Assembly: GCA_039545355.1 (NCBI GenBank)
Contig: BCJJ01000117.1
Span: forward strand, 1 to 14,535
Reading direction: 5' to 3'
DNA from: Trichosporon coremiiforme
Lineage: Eukaryota; Basidiomycota; Tremellomycetes; Trichosporonales; Trichosporonaceae
DNA length: 14,535 nt
In this document: positions 7,856-14,535 of the stretch, piece after piece
Layout of the letters: each line of letters starts with the position of its first letter
Position numbering within the stretch: the first letter of the stretch is position 1
Notes under the pieces: generated by a model
The model's database searches: none
What the model was told of the DNA's origin: nothing
The model's input: the letters and a program-made list of their open reading frames with translations, nothing else
Position numbers and translations under genes: made by a program

Positions 7856-8604
7856 ATGAACTACAAGGGACCCAGGCAGTGCGTATCCCACGGCCCCCGA
7901 GCTTCCGGGACTCAAAGAGCTAACCTCCTCCAGGGACATGCCCCCGGCGGGCGGATACGAGAAGGTCCACTACAGGCGTAACCTCCCCGTCCGTGGTCCC
8001 TCCGGCGTCGCCATCTTTGCCCTCGTCGGCGCCATCTCCGCCTTTGGTTTCTACAAGGTCGGCCAGTCCAACGCCGAGAAGCGGTGAGTGCCGGAAGTGG
8101 AGGACAGACGGAGAGCGATCGGAGACTTCGGAACTGGACACGGAACAGGGCCTCCCCCTCCTCGGCAACGCGCACACTACAGTGGATCCAAAATGCCTGA
8201 ACTCTGGGAATGTCGGCGCAGAGGACAGGGGAGTGTCGGACCGGGCCAGGGGTGGAGGAAGGACCGAGGAAGGATCGTCCTAGTGCCGTGCCGCGAGCCC
8301 GACCGCTTGTATCTCCCAAGCATAGAAGCCGTAGTTTAGCTAACGTACCAGCGAGCTCGCCCGCGAACGCGCCTGGTCGCGCATCCACCTCGTCCCTGCC
8401 ATTCTCGCCGAGCAGGACCGCGACGCGTACCGCCGAAACGTTGCCGCCCTCGAGCGCGAGAAGCAGATCATGAAGGACGTTCCTGGATGGGAGGTGAGTT
8501 AGAAGCTGCACGAGATAGCAGAGTTCCAGCTGACACGCCCGCAGGCCGGAAAGAGCGTCTACAGCACGAAGCACTACGTCCCGAGCACTGTCGTTGTTGT
8601 CTAA
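7856..8604 (+). CDS. NDUFA13: NADH:ubiquinone oxidoreductase subunit NDUFA13/GRIM-19 (B16.6), four exons
   Basis: Accessory subunit of mitochondrial complex I in the inner membrane. Exons 7856-7878, 7934-8083, 8352-8493 and 8545-8604 give 124 residues with consistent phases. Introns: 7879-7933 (GTGCGT, CTAAC, CAG), 8084-8351 (GTGAGT, CTAAC, CAG) and 8494-8544 (GTGAGT, CTGAC, CAG). The family start QDMPPAGGY (residues 8-16) is created exactly by splicing the first intron. Next come the conserved YRRNLPVRGPSG (21-32), one membrane helix (about 31-50), a long charged amphipathic helix (about 54-98), the signature IMKDVPGW (97-104) and a short tail. The animal protein is longer at the C-terminus; the shorter form fits fungi. 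The 268-nt second intron is about five times longer than the other two. Confidence 0.95.
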
Positions 8605-9091
8605 ACGTAAAAGTATGGGACCATGCAGCATTGATAAGATTTAGCAACGCCGCCAAGCGCTAGCGAGGCTTTTCAAACAGCGAAGAGAACAGCGGGGAGA
8701 AAACGAGGACAGCGAAACCCAAGTCAGCGGAATAGTTTTGCGCGAGGAAGCTCGGCGTCGTGGCAGACGGCAGGTTGGTGGAAGTGCCTGACGATTGAAG
8801 TGGCCCGGTGTGCGCTGGAGATGTCTGGGATGAGTGTCGCGGCACGGTCGATGACCTCGTGCACGCGCTCTCACGTGTATTCCAGTCCTGCGCAGTGTAT
8901 TCTGACCGGCCAGGAATTCTGGGTCTGACGAGATCTGAGCATCCGAGTCATGCCAAGACGTTGTGATCTCAGTGGTCTCAGATGACGATCGACGAGCGGA
9001 ATGAAAGTACCTCGAGTGACAGAAAGCGTTATACATAGTTTACAGGAAAGAAACAAGGGCTCTTCTCGAGTGCCCCATCTATCTCACTATC
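8605..9091. other. Convergent spacer between NDUFA13 and ERO1
   Basis: No gene is recognised. It lies between two stop codons and should hold both 3' untranslated regions. The open frames on the minus strand have no ordered protein pattern. Confidence 0.6.
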
Positions 9092-10664
9092 TCAAAGTTC
9101 CGTTTTCGGCACGACGCCCTTTGCGAGCCTGATCACAGTCGAGAAGCAACCCTTGCAGCCTCTCCTGACAGCCTCGATGGCGGCGAGAACACTGCCGACA
9201 ATAGCTTCGTATGTCCAGGTACTTCCGTCGGGCTCCCGGACCGTCTTGCGGACGATGAGTTTCGGCTCAGTCGCAGTCTGGCTCGCGGCGTACTCCTTCC
9301 TGAAGTCGTCGACGGACGCGAGACTCTCAGAGATGCGATGCAGCGTGTTGAAGAGCGCGACGACTTCAGAACGTTGGAGGAGATCAGGGTTGCGTCTCGG
9401 ATCGAGGTCCTTGTCGTCGAGCGCGAAGAGGATCTTGAGAGCGGTGCCGATCCCGGTCACTTGGAGCTTGCCCCAGAGCCGGCACTTGTCGCATCCGACG
9501 CAGTCCATGATGCGGGACACGTTGCGGAAATGCGTCTTGAACTGTTCCTTCAAGACTGGCGCATCGGGACCAGTAAAGAAGTCGCCCTCGTCGAAACCGT
9601 TCGCGACGTCGGCGCTCTCGGCGATGGACAGGACTTGGTCGAACAGCTTGTGCGTCTTGGTGTCGCTTGCGCGCTGCGCGGAACTGCAGGGCATGCCGGG
9701 ACGAGAGAGGTCAATGTCGTATGCTTTCAGGTAGGGCGCGACCCGCGCCACGGCACGCAACATGAGCACGGCGTTGAAGTAGACGTTGGACAGGCGCTCG
9801 GGGTGCGTCGCGACCCGATTCACGAAGCACTGCAGGTTTGGCGCCCACGTGCCCGTGCTCTGGTCGAGGTAGTCTGCGCAGATGTGAATGCTGATAGATG
9901 CGTGCAGGCCAGAAATGATGCGGTAGTAAATCTTCTTCTCCTCGCAAGTGTCGCCTGTGCCCGTGACCATCTCAGTCCCGAGACCCTCGGACAGCGCGCT
10001 GAAGCCAGGCGCAGGAGAGAACTTGCTGACCTGCACCGCGTTGTCCTTGAGGCCGGCCTCGGACAGCCCGAAGCAGTTCTCCTGGTAGATCGCCTTCCAC
10101 ACGTTATGGGAAGAGTCGCCCGCGTACCCTGTGAACCGCTCCGGGTTTATCGACAGGTCAATGTACTGTCCCTCGTTGGTTGCGTCGTCCTCGATGAAGC
10201 AGAAGTCGTCGTCCCGGAAGTAGCATCCCGACACGCCGCCCTGCATGTCTGTCGTTTGGACGGCGGAGAGAGCCTTCGCGCGCCACTTCTCCGGAATGTC
10301 CCCCTCGTCCATGTCCTCGATCCCGCACGCGCGGTTCATGCAGAACCCGTTCTCCTGCCAGAACGGACACTCGCGGTACAGATCCACCTTGTAGTACTTG
10401 AAGAACGGCATTGTGACGAGCTCGTGCAGCGGAGGGAACAGCTTTTTGTTCACTGCCTCGACGGTTTCATACGCGCAGTGCGTGCTCTCTATCGGCCCCG
10501 AAGGCTGGGTGTCAGCTACAACAGAGAGGGAACTAGCTTACGGAACAGTAGCCCTCGGCCTTGCCCTCGAGGACGTTACGGGCCTTGCGCGAGTCGGGTT
10601 TGGAGGGGTCGAGGAGGATGGCATTCGTGCCGATGAGCGACGTGAGGAGCTGCGCTATACGCAT
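9092..10664 (-). CDS. ERO1: Endoplasmic reticulum oxidoreductin Ero1, two exons
   Basis: FAD-dependent thiol oxidase of the ER lumen that reoxidises protein disulfide isomerase using O2. Exon 1 at 10542-10664, intron 10505-10541 (37 nt; GTAAGC donor, CTGAC branch site, CCCAG acceptor), exon 2 at 9092-10504: 511 residues. The N-terminus (ATG at 10664) has a weak hydrophobic signal (about residues 2-18). The family block follows directly across the junction: GPIESTHCAYETVE (44-57), then PFFKYYKVDLYRECPFW (74-90). Shuttle cysteines are in C-x4-C at C96/C101, and the catalytic C-x2-C-x2-C is C376/C379/C382 in MDCVGCDKCRLWGKLQ. SGLHASISIH (about 239-248) belongs to the FAD-binding region. The last four residues are KTEL, a KDEL-like ER retrieval signal; there is no C-terminal membrane helix. 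It is divergent from HEM12 (713 bases between starts), and a TGACGTGG site 61 bases upstream suggests control by the unfolded protein response. Confidence 0.95.
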
Positions 10665-10724
10665 GGTCGCAATCGAAGTAAAGGAGTGTGGGTGATTGTG
10701 TTGATGCAGTAGTAAGGGTAAAGT

Positions 10725-10732
10725 TGACGTGG
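10725..10732 (+). promoter_or_regulatory. UPRE-type site TGACGTGG upstream of ERO1
   Basis: Perfect match to the TGACGTG(G/A) unfolded-protein-response element bound by Hac1/XBP1-class bZIP factors, beginning 61 bases upstream of the ERO1 ATG. ERO1 is a classic UPR target. Further ACGTG cores in the same intergenic region lie at 11013-11019 (GACGTGG on the minus strand) and 11136-11141 (TACGTG on the plus strand). Binding is inferred. Confidence 0.45.
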
Positions 10733-11208
10733 AGATGAAGGTGGAGATGAATGAATGCTGAACAAGACACGACAACAATGCAATGCGATGCAATGGCAAT
10801 GACGAGGACGGAAACGATCGGACACGGATGGTGGACGCCTGAACCTGAACATGACTTGCAAACCCTACCTACCTTCGGTCATCTCCACGACCACACCAAG
10901 ATGGCAAGATGGCATGCATGAGCAAGCAAGCAGTCTTCTCCGCACAGATCCAGTCGTGTCCCATGCTACGCCTATGCACCTGCAACCTGCACTGCACCCT
11001 CCCCTCCCCCGCTCCACGTCGGCAACTGTGATGCATTGCGTGCATGGACACGTCTGCGTACCTGCGTATCCTCATACCCTCACCCACTTAGTCATGCATC
11101 GCACTGCATCCCATCCCTCCTCTCGCTCTTACGTATACGTGGAGGCTCGGCTCAGCTCGGGCTCCTACGGCCTTCCAAAATCATCTCCGCCCTATCAGCT
11201 CGACCATT

Positions 11209-11216
11209 TTACGTAA
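11209..11216. promoter_or_regulatory. Palindromic bZIP site TTACGTAA upstream of HEM12
   Basis: Perfect eight-base palindrome of the Yap/CREB class about 160 bases before the HEM12 ATG. Fungal heme genes are often under stress or iron bZIP control, so this is a reasonable operator candidate, but an eight-base match can occur by chance. Confidence 0.35.
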
Positions 11217-11377
11217 CGCCCTCTTGCTCGCGACTGACTCCCTACCCGCTCCGGGAACCCTAAGGCTTTACCCGCGACCTCCACCGGGACAGCAGTCACG
11301 AACCCGACTCTTGGTCATTTCCGGACACCTTCTTTTTCCAAGTCGTCCACCTTCGCCCAACCTACCATCCTTTCACC

Positions 11378-12956
11378 ATGGCGACGTACAAGATCCCGGA
11401 CCTCAAGCTGAACAACTCGTGGCGCGACCTCCAGAAGGAGCTGCCACACATCACGAACGACCTCGCACTCCGCGCCGCGCGTGGTGAGGAGACGCCCCGC
11501 GCTCCAGTTTGGGTCATGCGCCAGGCTGGTCGATACCTTCCTGGTGAGTAGAGCTTACGGGTTGCCTCACGGGAAAAGGGGGTATGCAAGGCAGTCGACC
11601 ACTTGATTGCCTCCTGAGGTGTTCTGGCCTTCCAAAGGAGCTCCGACTCCGAGTCATGTTGGAGGGAGAACTCTCAACGTAGGCAAGACCTGTGCGGATC
11701 TGGGACCAGCGCTGTCAAGAGCAGCTCCTTCAATCTCCTCAGAAATGGAAGACTGGGCAGTTCTAGAGACCTTTCCATTCGTTCAGAGTTATCTCGCCCC
11801 TACGGAACATAGCTGATATCAGAATTCCTCGAGGTCCGGAAGCACCACTCGTTCTTCGAGTGCTGCCGTAAGCCTGAGCTCGCGAGCAAGCTCACGCTCC
11901 AGCCGATCGACCGGTACCCGAACCTGGACGCGTCGATCATCTTCTGCGACATCCTCGTCGTTCCCCAGGCGCTCGGCATGGAGGTGTTGATGGAGCCTTC
12001 CAAGGGCCCTGTCCTCCCCGCGCCGCTGCGGAGCCCAGCTGACCTGGCCAGGCTGCCGGATGAGGTGAGTGCAGCGAGCTCAGCGAGCTCAGCCATAGAC
12101 TGAGCGAGTGCTGCCCCCTATTCTGGAATGCTGTTTTACACTTGGCTGGCAATTCTGTTACCAGTCAATACTGGGTGCTGTTACAGCTGGGTGATGTGAA
12201 GAGCTAAGCTGACCCCAGGTGGATGTCCAGAAGGAGCTTGGCTACGTCTTCGAGGCCGTCACAATGACGCGAAAGGGACTTGCCGGCCGTGTTCCCCTCA
12301 TCGGTTTCTGCGGCGCCCCCTGGACGCTGATGGCGTACATGTGCGAGGGTGGTGGTTCGAAGACATTCGAGCACTCCAAGTCGTGGCTGTACAAGTGGCC
12401 CGAGGAGGCCAAGGCTCTTCTGCACAAGATTGCTGATGTGTGTGCGGACCTTCTCGTCGGCCAGGTGCTCGCCGGCGCCTCGATGCTCCAGGTCTTCGAC
12501 TCGTGGGCGGGCGAGCTCACGCCATACCAGTTCGAGACGTTCGCGCTTCCCCCTCTCGTCCACATCAGCCGTAAGGTCAACTACGTGCTCACGCACCTGG
12601 GCCACCCGACTGTGCCCATGATTCTGTTCCCGCGCAATGTGCACTCTCCCCAGAGCCTCGCACTCCTCAAGCCCGAGAGCATCGGATACAACGTCATCGG
12701 ACTTGACCAGGGCCTTGACCCTGTTGAGGCCAAGAAGGCGCTGCCTGGCATGAACCTCCAGGGTAACTTTGACCCGGCCATTCTGTACGGCGGCAAGGAG
12801 GGTATCGAGAAGGAGGTTGAGCGCGTGTGCAAGCGCTTCCACCAGAACAGCGGCGGTTGGATCGCCAACCTCGGCCACGGCATTACGCCCAACGTCAAGC
12901 CTGAGGACATGGGGTGGTTCCTCGAGTGCGTCCACAAGTACTCTAAGCGTAACTAA
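11378..12956 (+). CDS. HEM12: Uroporphyrinogen decarboxylase, three exons
   Basis: Fifth enzyme of heme synthesis: removes the four acetate carboxyls of uroporphyrinogen III to give coproporphyrinogen III, cytosolic. Exons 11378-11543, 11823-12064 and 12219-12956, phases 1 and 0, total 381 residues. Introns: 11544-11822 (279 nt, GTGAGT) and 12065-12218 (154 nt, GTGAGT, CTGACCCCAG). Start context is ACCATGG. Key residues: [10 protein letters not shown] at 48-57 (R48 and R52 bind substrate carboxylates; the motif is completed by splicing); [15 protein letters not shown] at 96-110 with catalytic D98; [13 protein letters not shown] with Y176; FDSWAGEL with S231; and NLGHGITP with H356. These match the human residues R37, R41, D86, Y164, S219 and H339. 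The C-terminus is intact, with TAA at 12954. It is convergent with KGD4. Confidence 0.97.
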
Positions 12957-12960
12957 GCAT

Positions 12961-12996
12961 CTGTGAGTGCACCTGTGAGTGCACCTGTGAGCGCAG
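12961..12996. repeat. Three tandem 12-bp units just after the HEM12 stop
   Basis: CTGTGAGTGCAC occurs twice in perfect tandem, followed by a third copy with changes (CTGTGAGCGCAG). It begins five bases after the stop codon. Each perfect unit contains GTGAGT, the donor consensus used by introns in this window. It is probably in the HEM12 3' untranslated region. Confidence 0.85.
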
Positions 12997-13089
12997 CGAA
13001 CAAGTGCCAGGAGCGTGGCGAGTGACCGAGTGAGAGTATGGCCGCTTAGATGGACAAAATGAACGGGTTCCGGACAATATGTAGCACAA

Positions 13090-13110
13090 GCAGACCGCAG
13101 ACCGCAAACC
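13090..13110. repeat. Three tandem 7-mers (GCAGACC)
   Basis: GCAGACC, GCAGACC and GCAAACC lie in tandem in the 215-base convergent spacer between HEM12 and KGD4. No function is apparent. A TATATA stretch at 13151-13156 nearby could be a polyadenylation efficiency element, about 15 bases past the KGD4 stop. Confidence 0.6.
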
Positions 13111-13171
13111 GCGATGCAACCATTCACCACTTGATTCGAACAGGGCTGCATATATAATAGTACACACAAAT

Positions 13172-14081
13172 CTAAGGGCCATCAGTGATGTAAGTCGCGC
13201 CTCTAGACTGCAGTGTCAGCTTTCGGTCTTCCGTACGAGCTAGCTGCTCTCCCACTGTATAAGCTGGGGTGGCCTCCGGGTACTCACCATAACAGCATCG
13301 ATCTTGGTGTCCGAGAACTCTTGCTGCCGCCAGAGGAATGACGGGGCGTTCCAGTCCTCGTAGTCAGACGGTTTTGACGACTCCTTGTAGAGGGGGATGG
13401 CGCTGACGGTGGATCCAGACAAGACAGAGGCGCCAGCGGCGGAAGAGAACTTCTTCAGGAAGAAGTCAAATGAGGCGCGGATCTCCTTCGGCGCGAGGGG
13501 GTGGACGGCGAGCTTGACCGTGGCTGGGGTTAGTTTGACTTTCGACTCGGCAACTGGAATGGGGACAACGGGGCCAGAGGAAGGTGTCATGAGTCGTGGG
13601 AGCAGGCACAGGTAAACTGTAACACGACTCGAGGTCACACACTGACACAGCGAAAACTGCAGCACACATCGAGGAAACACGCAGAGAAGCAGAAAGACAG
13701 GCATCATAATGCTCTGCAGAAGGAAGACGGTATCGTCAACGTCATGTAGCACGGCGAAGATCAAAATCTTTGACCAACAACAAACACCACCTGTGTATAG
13801 TCACCGTCTCCTGCATGCTTCGTGCGCAATGATCTCCCAATCGTTGCTGTGTGCTTTTCTTCTCCGCTGCTGTGTGCTTCCTACATTTTTGGTTCCCGTC
13901 GGTGGTGTTTGCGGTGATTTCGGAAATGAGCTCAGCGGCTCCCAGCTCATTTGCGTCCTCCTCTGTCACGATGTGTGATATGCGTGTCGTCATCTCCGAG
14001 GAAGACTTACAGGTGGGGCCGTGACCTCTTTCCGAGGAACTTAATGAGGGGGTTGCGGGCGCGGACGGCGGAGGCGAACAT
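13172..14081 (-). CDS. KGD4: 2-oxoglutarate dehydrogenase subunit Kgd4 (Ymr31/MRPS36 family), gene model incomplete
   Basis: Small mitochondrial protein tethering E3 to the 2-oxoglutarate dehydrogenase complex. Exon 1 (14011-14081; ATG in ACCATG context, GTAAGT donor) encodes MFASAVRARNPLIKFLGKRS and a few more residues: a basic targeting start plus the family motif PLIKFxGKR. The main exon (13288 to about 13523) encodes ATVKLAVHPLAPKEIRASF, comparable to the VVVHP block of yeast Ymr31, then LKKF, a Ser/Ala-rich spacer, and APSFLWRQQEFSDTKIDAVM, which corresponds to the ELPARF...INSGGA C-terminal motif. Intron 13208-13287 (GTGAGT, CTGAC, CTGCAG) leads to a last exon at 13172-13207 encoding SRGATYITDGP and TAG. 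The link between exon 1 (phase 2) and the best acceptor, CTAACCCCAG at 13524 (phase 1), is out of frame by one base, so a small exon or another splice site must lie in between. An alternative is a 112-residue protein starting at 13590, but it would lack the N-terminal motif. Confidence 0.75.
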
Positions 14082-14535
14082 GGTGTGTGATTTTGGGGGT
14101 GGTGCAGAGACAAGATTCGGTGGCGAGCTCGAGGTCTGCTGTGACGACGTCGGTCTCCCCGCCTCCACGGCGCTGGCCGTGCCGACCACGATACCCTTTG
14201 GCAAGCAGGCCAACGCGCTGAGCGCCACTACCGGCGTGCCGGTGAGTTACGTGCCTCCGCCGCAACCGCCGCCGCCGACGAGCAATGCTGTGACGAGCGC
14301 TGGGGGCGGGGGCGGGGGTGTCTTGGATGATGTCGGGAAGGTGTTCGACGGGGAGACGGGCGGGGTCTCGAACAAGTTGATCATTGGGTTGAGTGTGGGG
14401 TTGGGGGTGCCGATACTGGCGGCGGTTATTGGGGGGTTGGTGTAAGTCTTTTCCATCGTTGCCACTCTGTCGCCCCCTTCTGTTTTACCCTTTTTCTTCG
14501 TCCGAACGCTCCCCCTCATGCCATAACCCCCCCCC
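14080..14535 (+). CDS. 5' part of a single-pass membrane protein (runs off the window)
   Basis: An open exon reaches 14441, where a GTAAGT donor (14442) interrupts a membrane helix. The intron continues past the window edge, with an ATAAC branch-like site and a C run at 14527-14535. From the ATG at 14080 (A at -3, G at +4) there are 120 residues: a region with adjacent cysteines (EVCCDD), a Pro run and a Gly run (about 59-80), then a helix (about 100-121) of the IIGLSVGLGVP...AAVIGG kind often seen in fungal type I or III sensor-like proteins, with the cytoplasmic part expected in the next exon. No signal peptide is seen from this start, so the true N-terminus may lie in an unrecognised upstream exon. 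The family is not recognised. The start overlaps the KGD4 start codon on the other strand. Confidence 0.5.

Noticed and set aside
9338..10636. 432-codon open frame antisense to ERO1
   Set aside because: Shadow frame; the minus strand encodes ERO1 with its catalytic cysteines.
13125..13142. GATTCGAAC, similar to a tRNA B box
   Set aside because: The bases closing the loop (53/61) do not pair and no acceptor stem fits; it lies in a 3' spacer.
13151..13160. TATATAATAG as a promoter TATA box
   Set aside because: It lies between two convergent 3' ends with no start codon nearby in either direction; a role in 3' end formation is more likely.
13829..13978. 49-codon + strand frame with a hydrophobic, signal-peptide-like start
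   Set aside because: It could be the first exon of the rightward membrane protein, but no donor/acceptor pair clearly joins it, and it would lie wholly antisense to the KGD4 intron.

Overview
The window looks like nuclear DNA of a basidiomycete yeast, most likely a tremellomycete (Cryptococcus/Trichosporon side). The reasons are GC-rich coding sequence, tightly packed genes on both strands, short introns with GTNNGT donors and CTRAC branch sites very close to a C-rich AG acceptor, and proteins of fungal type (ERG24, ERO1, HEM12, KGD4, a complex I B16.6/GRIM-19 subunit). The placement below phylum level is inference from style, not from a marker gene.

Layout from left to right: an upstream stretch with no clear gene (1-567); an intronless diaminopimelate decarboxylase of bacterial LysA type (+, 568-1842); a tetraspan MARVEL-like membrane protein (-, 2023-2703) with a TATA box and a 16-G tract in its leader; about 1.3 kb without a recognisable gene; a three-exon single-pass membrane protein (-, 4019-5431); a 0.7 kb spacer; ERG24 sterol C14 reductase (-, 6114-7487); a divergent promoter; the four-exon NDUFA13/GRIM-19 complex I subunit (+, 7856-8604); a convergent spacer; ERO1 (-, 9092-10664) with a 37-nt intron; a 0.7 kb divergent promoter holding UPRE- and bZIP-like sites; three-exon HEM12 uroporphyrinogen decarboxylase (+, 11378-12956); KGD4, the small 2-oxoglutarate dehydrogenase subunit (-, 13172-14081); and the 5' part of another single-pass membrane protein (+, about 14080 to beyond the window edge).

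The genes are not an operon or a biosynthetic cluster; each has its own promoter. There is a loose housekeeping theme of mitochondrial energy metabolism (NDUFA13, KGD4), ER oxidative folding (ERO1), sterol synthesis (ERG24) and heme synthesis (HEM12).

The outstanding item is the LysA-type gene. Fungi make lysine by the alpha-aminoadipate route and have no known use for meso-diaminopimelate, yet this enzyme is complete, keeps its catalytic residues and resembles proteobacterial (Burkholderia-like) LysA closely. It is best read as a bacterial gene acquired by horizontal transfer and settled between ordinary fungal genes. Other points worth checking are a KGD4 exon junction whose visible splice sites are out of phase, a KDEL-like KTEL tail on ERO1, a perfect UPRE-type site near the ERO1 start, and two oppositely directed start codons sharing one CATG.
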